This document shows positions 27,433-36,199 of a stretch of 64,000 bases of DNA, one piece after another. The stretch is taken from the NCBI GenBank assembly GCA_943369665.1, contig CALRNX020000009.1:1-64000 (forward strand). The letters are read 5' to 3'. The first letter of the stretch is position 1. Each line of letters starts with the position of its first letter. The stretch comes from UKL13-3 sp943369665 (GTDB lineage: Bacteria > Bacteroidota > Bacteroidia > UKL13-3). The translations under genes and the position numbers were made by a program. The notes under the pieces were generated by a model, which saw only the letters and a list, made by a program, of their open reading frames with translations, had not been told where the DNA came from and did not search any database.

Positions 27433-29454
27433 ATGCATAACATCTCTCTCTTGCTGATGATGCTATTGGTGAATCTTAGTGCTGTCAGCGCACAAATTAC
27501 GCGTACACAATATCGTGTCAACTTTGATGTTGACAAAGCCGAACTTGACCTTGCCGATAAACAGGTGCTCGACCAGATCCTTTCCGATTACCGAACATCA
27601 CCTTATGGAGAACTTGAACTCACAGCCCACACAGATGCCGATGCAACGGACGCTTATAATATCCAGCTTTCGCGAAAACGAGCCGATGCCGTGACCGCTT
27701 ATTTCACTGCCAAAGGATTACAAGCCAATCGTATTTCGGTAAAATGGTTTGGCGAACGCAAGCCCACCACAAGCAATGCCGATACAGAAGGAAAAGCAGT
27801 GAACCGCAGGGTGGATATTACACTTACCAAGTTGGCTTTTCAACAGGTAGGTGACCTCATTAAGCTTGCCGCACCCGAATACAAACAAACGTTTACCATC
27901 AATCCCAATAAAGACAATACGATCAAAGGTCGAAATGGTACCACCATCACCATTCCGAAAGGTTCATTGCTCACCAAATCCGGCAAACCGATTACAAGCG
28001 AATCGGTGCAAATTGTGATGGAAGAATTTTTGAAACCCAGCGATGCCGCCTTTCAACAACTCTCAACAGTCAGCGATGGAAGGATGTTGCAAAGTGGTGG
28101 TATGTTTTCGGTAAAAGCCTTTGCACAGGATGAAGAGGTTGTATTGAAAAAAGGCAAACAGCTGCAAGTGGAAATGCCCAGCATTAATATGCAAAACGGA
28201 ATGGCGCTTTTTACAGCCGAAACAACTCCTGAAGGTATTGTTGAATGGAAACCAACATCAAGACCTTTTAATCCCAAAGGCTACAAACCTGTTCCTGCTC
28301 CTTATACCCAGGTGGACACCAAATACCTCAACAGCCTGAAACTTGATATTGCCGAGTTTGATGGCAGCAATGTGTTGATGAACTATGAGCTGCCTGTTTT
28401 CCCTAAAGAGCCTAAAAAGCCTGTACTTTCCTACAAATACAAAGCAGTTGATAAACATACTTTTTTCCCTTGGTACCAACGTTGGTTTGTTCCCGGTTTT
28501 ATCCTCGACAACAAAATAGCAGCCGAAGAATTGAGGCGAACCAAAATTGCCAATGATGCCATGTCGAACTACAATCAAAAAATGAGTCACTACCAAATTG
28601 CATATGCAAAATATGTAGACGACTCGTTGGCTTTTGAAAACAATAACCTCGAAACATTACGCACCTGGTTGCGTGAACAACGTAAACAACACAGTGACTA
28701 TATCACATATTCTGAAACCAAACAATGGAACTATGCCCTCTCTCAATTGATTTCGGCAAGCGACCAGCATACACTCACTTATGTTAATCCCAAAACAATG
28801 TTTACCAATTGGCTCCAACCTAACGGTTCAAGCATGTTGCAACACAAAATCGTGTTAAAAAAAATTGACTATTTACTCACCCAAAGGATGGCCAATATTG
28901 TTGCCAACCATTCCCAAAAAGGAGTGCTCTCTCTGGACATGTCGCATTATAGGGGCGATTATAATTACAATATGATCTTTAATGAGATTGGTTATGCGCA
29001 ACTCAACAACAATCAAAAATTGCAAAAATTGTTTGCCGATGCACAACAGGATATTTTGGAAAAACGCCAGGCAGCCGGATTGATCGATCAGAATATTGTG
29101 GGTAGTGTTTACAATACTTCGCTAAGTGCTTTTGGAACATTTAACTGTGATAAGTATGATAATACCCCTCCCGAACAAATGGCCACCATCACCATTCCAT
29201 ACCAAGGAGATGCACGGGTTTCGTTTTATGTGCCCAAAACAAACAGTTATATGTATGCCAACAAAACCAATAAAGGGTATACCGCACGTCTTCCCAAAAA
29301 CCTTCCAATGAAAGTAGTGTTCGTCACCTTTACACCGGAAAACGGACCACAATTAAGCATTCAGCAAAAATCCTTTACGCAAAACACAACCCTCAAACCC
29401 GAAGCCAAATCGGTAACCTTATTGGAATTGCAAAAAGGATTGGCTTCGCTGTAA
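27433..29454 (+). CDS. secreted protein with N-terminal OmpA domain
   Basis: A 673-aa protein. The signal peptide (1-20, AVSAQ) is followed at once by an OmpA/MotB peptidoglycan-binding domain (about 25-131) with NFDVDKAELDL, LTAHTDAD and NRRVDITL. OmpA domains are usually C-terminal, so the order is inverted. Residues about 155-250 (GRNGTTITIPKGSLL and the following beta strands) resemble a beta module seen in Bacteroidota surface proteins. The rest has no domain that I recognise. It may tie an outer-membrane-facing module to peptidoglycan. A strong terminator follows. Confidence 0.72.
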   Translation: MHNISLLLMMLLVNLSAVSAQITRTQYRVNFDVDKAELDLADKQVLDQILSDYRTSPYGELELTAHTDADATDAYNIQLSRKRADAVTAYFTAKGLQANRISVKWFGERKPTTSNADTEGKAVNRRVDITLTKLAFQQVGDLIKLAAPEYKQTFTINPNKDNTIKGRNGTTITIPKGSLLTKSGKPITSESVQIVMEEFLKPSDAAFQQLSTVSDGRMLQSGGMFSVKAFAQDEEVVLKKGKQLQVEMPSINMQNGMALFTAETTPEGIVEWKPTSRPFNPKGYKPVPAPYTQVDTKYLNSLKLDIAEFDGSNVLMNYELPVFPKEPKKPVLSYKYKAVDKHTFFPWYQRWFVPGFILDNKIAAEELRRTKIANDAMSNYNQKMSHYQIAYAKYVDDSLAFENNNLETLRTWLREQRKQHSDYITYSETKQWNYALSQLISASDQHTLTYVNPKTMFTNWLQPNGSSMLQHKIVLKKIDYLLTQRMANIVANHSQKGVLSLDMSHYRGDYNYNMIFNEIGYAQLNNNQKLQKLFADAQQDILEKRQAAGLIDQNIVGSVYNTSLSAFGTFNCDKYDNTPPEQMATITIPYQGDARVSFYVPKTNSYMYANKTNKGYTARLPKNLPMKVVFVTFTPENGPQLSIQQKSFTQNTTLKPEAKSVTLLELQKGLASL

Positions 29455-29478
29455 AAAATATTTCTGTGGTTTGATTTG

Positions 29479-29517
29479 ACAAGCATCAATGGGAAACTGT
29501 TGGTGCTTGTTTTTTGT
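29479..29517 (+). terminator. intrinsic terminator of the OmpA-domain gene
   Basis: An 11-bp stem (29479-29489 and 29500-29510), fully paired in plus-strand RNA if one U-G wobble is allowed, with a 10-nt loop and a T6 tail. It is 25 nt past the stop. The minus strand has no T tail, so it insulates but does not serve the helicase gene. Confidence 0.85.
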
Positions 29518-29532
29518 TTATACATGTTTTCC

Positions 29533-31719
29533 TCAGATTACACATTCAAAGATTCCAACAACCTTTAAATTAGATGCTTCATCTGCTTCTAAAATAATAT
29601 CCGAGTAATCCCTACTATATGAAACCGGTTTAAGAAAGATTCGTTTATGAGACCAACCCTCTTCAGTTACTAACTTTTCACTATGATAAGATTTCACCGT
29701 ATAACCTGCTCCAAAATCAGAATCATTAATTTTTGAATGTTCCACTAAAACAATTTTGCCTTCCCTACTTCCTCCAGAATCCTTCTTAAATAAACAAATA
29801 GAACCATTAGGTATTTTTTTATTCATAGACTCTCCCACAACTTTACACGCAAAATGGTCTTTAGTTATTTTAACTGACTCCGGAATCTGAATCAATTCGT
29901 AATCTGTAACATCTTGAAATTCGCTGAACCCTCCTGCTGCTGCAGTCAAATCATATAAAGGAACACTATTTATAAAAGGCACAAGATTATTACCTCCCGA
30001 TGCTTTAGTTTCTATGGTTGAAGAGAAAATGTGCTCTTTTAAATATTTTCTTAGCTTTTCATCACATACATAAATGTATGTTCCCTTTATTCCACGATAC
30101 ATTAATGTCTTATAAATATTAATTATATAAGACTTAAGTTGTTTAGGATCCTTTATTCCTTTTTTACCATTTATGTCAAAATAGTTTTTAGAAAGAATCA
30201 CTATTTCATCATTATTCTCATCATAAGATATTTCGTTTCCAAAAATGATACCTGCATAATTAAGGTCATATCCTTGAGTCGTGTGTATACAACCAATTTC
30301 TCTGAATGCATTTGCGGAATTTATCCAATCCTTATCTGTCTGATTCCATTGAAACTCCATTCCATCAATTCTGATATCGACTGCATTTTTATTCTTTTTG
30401 GAAACCCAAGGCCACGCAAACCCTGCAATTAATCTACATAATCCATCTGTTTGCTCTTTTTTTCCAAGTGCGGCATACAACTCCCTTATAGAATCAAACA
30501 ACAACAAATCATAATTTTCAGAATAGAACGGTGTGGTTGAAACTCTGCGCACATTGAGAACTTCATCTACAAAATTGATATAATCAGTCCCTCCTTTAAC
30601 CCTCATCTGAGATTTTAACTCTAATTTTAACGTATCTGGTTTGTTTAAGAGTTTTGCAAAGTGTACTTCATCAATATCTGATGGTTTTACGGATTGTTCA
30701 GCGTCATAGAAAAAAATTTGATTTTTGCTATTCTCTAAAATCCAATCTAATTCATTGCCGGTATTGTCCAAACCAAGTTTTTGATTGTTTTTACGAAACG
30801 CCCCCATCCAACTTATGTTTTTATATTGGCGCAAACGATGAGTTTCATCCACAATCAACAAATCATACTTCTGATTAATTTTAAACGTATCAGCAGGATT
30901 TAATACCATGGAAGATTTTAACCCAGGGATCTTTTTAAATACATTCTCTAATGATTCTCTAAGAGAGCTCATTGCGACAACCAAACCAATTTTTGCATTC
31001 GGATACTGCCTCTGAAAAGCCTGTATGTAATTAATTTCTCTTAACTCATCTTCATTATACTCCTCAATATTTTCATCATTAACATCCGTACATAATAATT
31101 TTATCAGATATGTCGCAAGTATTGTTTTACCAGTACCAGCACTTCCTCTTATGAAAATCCGATTTTTACTTTTTGTTGTTAACCCCTCCAGAATTTCCAA
31201 TACAGAATTATATTGATCTTCATTTAGGGACTTGTATGGTGAATACTTAAATATTTCGGAATTTTCTATTTCCTGAATTGACTTACTTACAACTTTTTTA
31301 TCAATCAGTTTATCCCAAACTTGTTTAAAAAGTTCTTTGTAGAGAGGCCGTTGATAATAATTATGATCAACCAATCCATAATTTCCATTTTGAAGTTTAT
31401 ATGATCCATCCGCTGATATATATTGAATCAAAAATGATTCAATATCTAACGTTGCTGATTTGTTAAACTGACCACTTCCGACAATAGATATTTTGTTTAA
31501 AACTTTACTCTTTTGGGGATTTGCAAGATGGGTTTTGAATCGGCCTAAAGCATTAGTTGATTCGCCAACATATGCAATGCGCTCAACTTCATTTTGTATA
31601 AAATAAACTATTGGCCATTGGTTTTTAACCCAGAAATTTTTCTCTATTTCATTTAATGACTCTTTCTTAAAATCATATTGCTGTGAAACCTCAATTGAAA
31701 ATTCTATTGGTGAAATCAT
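29533..31719 (-). CDS. GIY-YIG nuclease / DUF2075 helicase / S24 peptidase fusion
   Basis: A 728-aa three-domain protein. (1) GIY-YIG-like nuclease, about 36-115: IVYF (37-40), YVG (50-52), Arg60, His64, candidate catalytic Glu94, Asn111. (2) DUF2075-type ATPase/helicase, about 160-565: Walker A GSAGTGKT (192-199), Walker B LLIVDETH (287-294), QMR (371-373), HTTQGYDLNYAG (479-490), MYRGIKGTYIYV (540-551). (3) LexA/UmuD-like S24 domain, about 585-728: Ala595-Gly596 in a potential cleavage loop, Ser631 in GESM, and Lys676 in YTVKSY. It starts by ATGA overlap with the pyrophosphohydrolase gene. AT-rich: 18 G+C of 60 at 30601-30660. Inferred role: damage- or phage-responsive nucleic-acid processing. 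It could also be a repair helicase; the true target is unknown. Confidence 0.82.
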   Translation of the reverse strand: MISPIEFSIEVSQQYDFKKESLNEIEKNFWVKNQWPIVYFIQNEVERIAYVGESTNALGRFKTHLANPQKSKVLNKISIVGSGQFNKSATLDIESFLIQYISADGSYKLQNGNYGLVDHNYYQRPLYKELFKQVWDKLIDKKVVSKSIQEIENSEIFKYSPYKSLNEDQYNSVLEILEGLTTKSKNRIFIRGSAGTGKTILATYLIKLLCTDVNDENIEEYNEDELREINYIQAFQRQYPNAKIGLVVAMSSLRESLENVFKKIPGLKSSMVLNPADTFKINQKYDLLIVDETHRLRQYKNISWMGAFRKNNQKLGLDNTGNELDWILENSKNQIFFYDAEQSVKPSDIDEVHFAKLLNKPDTLKLELKSQMRVKGGTDYINFVDEVLNVRRVSTTPFYSENYDLLLFDSIRELYAALGKKEQTDGLCRLIAGFAWPWVSKKNKNAVDIRIDGMEFQWNQTDKDWINSANAFREIGCIHTTQGYDLNYAGIIFGNEISYDENNDEIVILSKNYFDINGKKGIKDPKQLKSYIINIYKTLMYRGIKGTYIYVCDEKLRKYLKEHIFSSTIETKASGGNNLVPFINSVPLYDLTAAAGGFSEFQDVTDYELIQIPESVKITKDHFACKVVGESMNKKIPNGSICLFKKDSGGSREGKIVLVEHSKINDSDFGAGYTVKSYHSEKLVTEEGWSHKRIFLKPVSYSRDYSDIILEADEASNLKVVGIFECVI

Positions 31720-32057
31720 AGCTCATTGTATTTTTTAGCTGTCCCTTTGGCCTTATCAACCGGGTATTTTTCTCCATTCAGCTTAATCTTATCCAACATT
31801 ATTTGCTTTATATCCAATCCTCGTCTTTGAGCAAGTAAAAAGCAAAATGCTAATACATCTGCCAGCTCTTCCTTTATTCTTTCATTGCTCAAATCGTCTG
31901 ATTCCTTAATTGTCTTCCATAAAAACAATTCGTTTAATTCTGCAGCTTCAATCGAAATCGCAGTTGCCAGATTTTTAGAATCATGAAATTGTTCCCAATC
32001 TCTCTCATCCCGAAATCGGATGAGTTCTTCTGTAATTAAAGCTATATCAGATTTCAT
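31716..32057 (-). CDS. MazG/dCTPase-like nucleotide pyrophosphohydrolase
   Basis: A 113-aa all-alpha NTP pyrophosphohydrolase. RDERDWEQFHDSKNLA (16-31) matches dCTPP1/RS21-C6-type enzymes. Metal ligands are E37 and E40 (EAAE) and E64/D67 (EELAD). Predicted reaction: dNTP to dNMP and PPi, with dCTP or modified dCTP as the likely substrate. I chose the ATG at 32057. The longer frame starts at a GTG inside the DUF3820 stop and covers the palindromic leader. The overlap with the helicase fusion indicates coupled translation and a joint function. Confidence 0.85.
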   Translation of the reverse strand: MKSDIALITEELIRFRDERDWEQFHDSKNLATAISIEAAELNELFLWKTIKESDDLSNERIKEELADVLAFCFLLAQRRGLDIKQIMLDKIKLNGEKYPVDKAKGTAKKYNEL

Positions 32058-32122
32058 AGTTTCACAATTAATTGTTGGTTCAACGATCGTTTTATACCGT
32101 TTGCTAAAGTAGCAAAAAATAA
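32058..32122 (-). promoter_or_regulatory. palindrome-rich leader of the pyrophosphohydrolase-helicase operon
   Basis: Three exact palindromes lie in 65 nt: acaattaattgt (32064-32075), aacgatcgtt (32082-32091) and tttgcta-aag-tagcaaa (32100-32116). The last contains, on the minus strand, TACTTTAG, one base off the TAnnTTTG -7 box. A repressor bound there would cover the promoter. No clear -33 box is seen. The third palindrome could also fold as a short hairpin after the DUF3820 stop, but no T tail follows. Confidence 0.5.
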
Positions 32123-32344
32123 TCACCTCATCTGCTTCAACTTCCTCAAAATTTCATTCAAGCCATTCAGTTTGATCTCGTGAACTGTTTGCAATTGCAT
32201 GCCCAATTTTCCTTTGGGAAATCCTTGGCGGGCAAACCACTCTAAATAAAAATCGGGCAGGTCACACAGCAGCGTGTCTTTATACTTGCCAAAGGGCATC
32301 TTTGTTACCACCAGTGATTTGAGGATTTCGGGATCGGGCTGCAT
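32123..32344 (-). CDS. DUF3820 family small protein
   Basis: A 73-aa protein with the DUF3820 signature: MPFGKYKDTLLCDLPDFYLEWF (about 17-38), then GFPKGKLGMQLQ and EIKLNGLNEIL. The fold is of unknown function. It is usually found as a single small cytoplasmic protein. It lies 7 nt after hflX in the same direction, so it is probably in the hflX transcript rather than part of the AT-rich operon that follows. Confidence 0.85.
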   Translation of the reverse strand: MQPDPEILKSLVVTKMPFGKYKDTLLCDLPDFYLEWFARQGFPKGKLGMQLQTVHEIKLNGLNEILRKLKQMR

Positions 32345-32351
32345 GCAAACC

Positions 32352-33530
32352 TCAATAAGGAACTTTAAGTAAGGGTCTTATTTTTTCCAACAAAGCGTTT
32401 TTTAGTTCGTCCATATTGGTTTTGTTGGTTGCCGATATAAAGATCACCGGAGAGTTTTCTTTGGCCATCCATGTTTTTTTGAGCCTTTCAATATACGGTA
32501 TTTCTTCCTGCACATCGTCATCTTCAATATGCTGCACCAACGGTTCTTTGAACTGATCAATTTTGTTGAACACCAGGATAACGGGTTTATTGTTGGCTTT
32601 GATATCGAGCAAGGTATGGTTCACAACATCAATCTGATCCTGAAAATTCGGATGCGAAACATCTACCACGTGCAATAAAATATCGGCCTCCCTGATCTCA
32701 TCGAGTGTACTTTTAAAACATTCGATGAGCTGATGTGGCAGCTTGCGGATAAATCCGACCGTATCGGTGAGCAAAAAAGGGATATCACCGATAACCACCT
32801 TGCGCACGGTGGAATCAAGTGTAGCAAACAACTTGTCTTCGGCCAGCACTTCGCTTTTGCTCAGCAAATTAAGGAGCGTGCTTTTGCCCACATTGGTATA
32901 ACCAACCAAGGCTACACGTGCTTTATCATCGCGGTTTTTCCTGCGGGTTACACTTTGTTTGTCGATGTCTTTCAGCCGTTGTTGAAGTTTCGAAATATTA
33001 TCGCGCAAAATCCGTCTGTCGGTTTCAATCTCTGTTTCACCCGGACCTTTCATCCCGATTCCCCCTTTTTGCTTGCTTAAGTGGGTCCACATGCGGGTAA
33101 GGCGGGGCAATAAATATTGTGATTGAGCCAATTCAACCTGGTATTTGGCCTGTGCCGTGCGGGCACGTGTTGCAAAAATATCGAGGATCAAATTGCTACG
33201 GTCTAAGATCTTACACTTCAGTGCCTGCTCCAGGTTGCGCAATTGTGAAGGAGAAAGCTCATCATCAAAAATCACAATATCGATCTCCTGGGCTTTTACA
33301 AATTCCGAAAGCTCTTCCAATTTACCGGAACCAATATATGTTTTACGATCGGGATGGCTTAATCGTTGCAAAAAACGTTTCACCACGCGAGCACCCGCTG
33401 TTAAGGTTAAAAATGCTAATTCCTCTAAGTATTCCTCGGCCTGCTCCTGCTTTTGGTTTTGCGTAATAACGCCCACCAAAATGGCTTTTTCCTGTTTCTT
33501 CCGGGTATCAAATCCTATTTGTCGTGCCAT
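32352..33530 (-). CDS. hflX: ribosome-associated GTPase HflX
   Basis: A 392-aa TRAFAC GTPase. N-terminal HflX domain with DRKTYIGSGKLEEL and FDDELSPSQLRNLE (about 61-101), a coiled segment with GIGMKGPGETEIETDRR (about 157-173), then the G domain: G1 GYTNVGKST (210-218), G3 DTVGF (256-260), G4 NKID (322-325). HflX splits stalled 70S ribosomes. I use the ATG at 33530 because the extra 18 residues from the upstream start do not resemble the family. It is divergent from the 492-aa secreted protein gene. Confidence 0.94.
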   Translation of the reverse strand: MARQIGFDTRKKQEKAILVGVITQNQKQEQAEEYLEELAFLTLTAGARVVKRFLQRLSHPDRKTYIGSGKLEELSEFVKAQEIDIVIFDDELSPSQLRNLEQALKCKILDRSNLILDIFATRARTAQAKYQVELAQSQYLLPRLTRMWTHLSKQKGGIGMKGPGETEIETDRRILRDNISKLQQRLKDIDKQSVTRRKNRDDKARVALVGYTNVGKSTLLNLLSKSEVLAEDKLFATLDSTVRKVVIGDIPFLLTDTVGFIRKLPHQLIECFKSTLDEIREADILLHVVDVSHPNFQDQIDVVNHTLLDIKANNKPVILVFNKIDQFKEPLVQHIEDDDVQEEIPYIERLKKTWMAKENSPVIFISATNKTNMDELKNALLEKIRPLLKVPY

Positions 33531-33634
33531 GCTGTATCTGTTCCATTGTGTATTGCTTTGTGTATTATATTCGCAAGGCAGCACACAATCGTTTTTTTTA
33601 TGCTGTAATCTGAATTAATTTGTACCGCAAAGTA

Positions 33635-35113
33635 ATGGTAAAACAACTAACCCTCATATTAATCTCCTTATTTTTATGTAAGGCTGTGGTGCATGCACAG
33701 GTTGTGGAGTGGAGCAATCAACAAAAACTAAAATCCAAGTCCAACTATACCGAGATCATTGGCGAGAACCCTTCGGGGCTCTACATGCTCCGTGGTAAAA
33801 ATGATCTTATGGCGAACGAGCTCATTATTGAAAAATACAAAAGCAATCTCGCGCTCGAAAAAAGTGAAAACCTGGCACAACCGCACAATTCTTTCATCGT
33901 AAGCGCATTGTTGCAGCCGGATGGATTGCTTTTTATCGCCACCAAACGAAATGATTCACTGCCCAAAATTGATATTATTGCCTGGAAACTGGATAATCAA
34001 TTTCAGAAAGTAGGTGGCATTCATGTGTTGGCTCAGGTGGACAATGCCATATTTAAAAACAACGATGAGGTAAGGGTGAAAGGGGCCGCCAATGGCAACA
34101 GCTATAGCCTGATGTACACAACCGAAGGATTGGAAAAAAACGATGCAACGATCCATTTATTGGGATTCAACCCATCATTGAATGTGCTTTTCCAAAAACA
34201 ATTTCCCGTTCCGTATGCTCCTGATGATATTGTGATAAGCGGGCTTGAGTGCGATAATGAGGGGAATAGTTTTGCGCTGATCGATTTTCCGAAAACAACC
34301 GAAAAAAAGAAAAAAGGAAAATTGCGGAATTTCTATTTGTATGGTTATTACCAAAGTTTGGATAAGATCCTGGAGTATGAAATAACACAAGACTCGCTTA
34401 CCATCAACGATATCGGGTTGGTTGTAAACAATTACAAAAAAGTAGTGAACGTAGCCGGGTATTACGCAACAGGGGAAAATCCCAATGAGGCAACCGGATC
34501 ATTTGTATACTGTATTGATGCAGCATCAACGTTAACATTGTACAAAAAATATGAACCGATGAGCAAATCCTTTGAAGCAAAAGTGATCGGGATCATGCGG
34601 AACGAAACAGGGACACACCTTTCCGACCTGTATATCCGAAAACTTATTCCACGCAGTGACGGAGGGGTGACGATTGTTGGCGAAAAATATTACGAAACGC
34701 GCCAAACCTATACTTACTACGCCAATGGGTTTCCGCAAACGGCATCGCGCATTACCTATAATTTTGACGAGATCATTGTGCTTTCTAAAAATGGGGACGG
34801 AGTTACACAATACAATGAGTTTATCAAAAAGGCCCAAACAAGTATCGGTGATGGGGGCTATTATTCTTCGTTTATGCTGCTCAATGCCACCAACAAACTT
34901 TCATTTGTGTATAATGAAAACGCAAGTGAAGAAAGTGATGTAATGATCAGCACATTGAATCCGCTGGGGCAATTGGAAACCCGAATCCTAATTAAGGCCT
35001 TGAGTTATTATGTGCAATTAATGCCAATGGAGTCGAAACAAATAAATGCCAACAGCAGTATTATTTGTACACTCAAAGACAGAAGGTTTACTTTGATGAA
35101 ACTTACCAATTAA
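33635..35113 (+). CDS. secreted protein of unknown function
   Basis: A 492-aa exported protein: MVKQLTLILISLFLCKAVVHAQ gives a clear signal peptide. The mature part is beta-rich, with repeated short strand-turn units (for example DGGVTIVGEKYYE) that could make a propeller. I recognise no named domain and see no T9SS C-terminus or lipobox. The ATG at 33635 is preferred over a TTG 15 nt upstream. TAATTTG just upstream resembles a shortened -7 box. The next gene, a membrane protein, probably shares the transcript. Confidence 0.7.
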   Translation: MVKQLTLILISLFLCKAVVHAQVVEWSNQQKLKSKSNYTEIIGENPSGLYMLRGKNDLMANELIIEKYKSNLALEKSENLAQPHNSFIVSALLQPDGLLFIATKRNDSLPKIDIIAWKLDNQFQKVGGIHVLAQVDNAIFKNNDEVRVKGAANGNSYSLMYTTEGLEKNDATIHLLGFNPSLNVLFQKQFPVPYAPDDIVISGLECDNEGNSFALIDFPKTTEKKKKGKLRNFYLYGYYQSLDKILEYEITQDSLTINDIGLVVNNYKKVVNVAGYYATGENPNEATGSFVYCIDAASTLTLYKKYEPMSKSFEAKVIGIMRNETGTHLSDLYIRKLIPRSDGGVTIVGEKYYETRQTYTYYANGFPQTASRITYNFDEIIVLSKNGDGVTQYNEFIKKAQTSIGDGGYYSSFMLLNATNKLSFVYNENASEESDVMISTLNPLGQLETRILIKALSYYVQLMPMESKQINANSSIICTLKDRRFTLMKLTN

Positions 35114-35124
35114 TCTCGCTTGAC

Positions 35125-36105
35125 TTGTTAAGACTATTCCGACAAAATAACATATTCGCTGCAATACTCACGGTATTGATCGCTGTATTGCTGAAGCTTC
35201 CCGTATACATACAACCCCATTCGTACGAGTTTATTCAAACAGCACCTTTGGCCAATACGGTATTCACGTATTTGCACAGCTTGCCCAATTATATTTTCTT
35301 AAGTTATATTATCGCCACGGTATTGCTGATCGTGCAGGCTACGCTGTTGAACTATATCACGGTGAGCCATGGTATTTTGTACAAGGATACTTTTTTACCG
35401 GGGTTGTTTTTTGTTGTGCTCAACAGCCTTTACCCTGAGCAGGCAGAGCTCACACCGCAGCTTATTTCCAACACGTTTATTATTTTAATGTTTCAGCGGT
35501 TGTGTTATTTGTACGAATCCAATACACCCCTTCTTATTATCTTAGATACCGGAATGTACCTGGGGTTGGCATTGTTGTTTAATTACGATGTGGCCATTTT
35601 TCTTCCGTTCATCCTGATCAGTGTGGTGGTGTTCACCTCATTTAATATTCGCTACCTTGCATTGTCACTTATTGGTATATCCATTCCGCTTTATTTTGCA
35701 GCCGTTATTTTTTACCTGAATGGAAACTTGCCTACGGTGATCCAGTTTATTGAGCAGAGTTTCCAGCGAACCTTACTCAAATCGGTATTTGGAGGGTATG
35801 AACTGCTGATCCCTGCTGTTGTGGTTTTCCCAATTGCATTTATTGCTGCGGTGAATTTGCAGGTCAATTTTTTCAGGAACAAAGTAAAAACACGAAGGAT
35901 CCTGCAAAGTTTGGCATTGTTGTTTTTGGTAGGTGCGTTGGGATTGGTGATCGAAAATACCAATTTTATTTATGCGCTGTTTTATTTCAGCATACCCCTG
36001 AGTATTGTTGTTGCGTATTATTTTATCAGTACGGATAAAACCATTCTCAAAGAATTTCTTTTACTGATATTACTTGGTTTATCGGTGTATTATAATGTGC
36101 GCTAA
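35125..36105 (+). CDS. DUF6427-like multi-pass membrane protein
   Basis: About 326 aa with around nine membrane spans. The N-terminal LLRLFRQNNIFAAILTVLIAVLLKLPV resembles the start of DUF6427 proteins of Bacteroidota. Function unknown. There is no ATG near the start. The longest frame begins at TTG 35065 inside the previous gene. TTG at 35125, 12 nt after the previous stop, would give a family-like N-terminus, so I use it. It may be translated by re-initiation. The family assignment is from memory of sequence style and is moderate. Confidence 0.6.
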   Translation: MLRLFRQNNIFAAILTVLIAVLLKLPVYIQPHSYEFIQTAPLANTVFTYLHSLPNYIFLSYIIATVLLIVQATLLNYITVSHGILYKDTFLPGLFFVVLNSLYPEQAELTPQLISNTFIILMFQRLCYLYESNTPLLIILDTGMYLGLALLFNYDVAIFLPFILISVVVFTSFNIRYLALSLIGISIPLYFAAVIFYLNGNLPTVIQFIEQSFQRTLLKSVFGGYELLIPAVVVFPIAFIAAVNLQVNFFRNKVKTRRILQSLALLFLVGALGLVIENTNFIYALFYFSIPLSIVVAYYFISTDKTILKEFLLLILLGLSVYYNVR

Positions 36106-36199
36106 CCACATTTATCTGTGCTTATGAAAGCATCAGGAAATACAGGCCTTTTTAAAATCAGTGTTGAGTTAATGTACCATTCATTTTGACAAACAATTC

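Noticed and set aside
29533..29965. Prophage repressor explanation for the S24 domain
   Set aside because: The S24 domain is continuous with a helicase frame, there is no helix-turn-helix, and no phage structural or integrase gene lies near.
36121..36199. TGCTT-ATGA-AAGCA hairpin upstream of the Crp/Fnr gene as a terminator
   Set aside because: The stem is only 5 bp and no T run follows.
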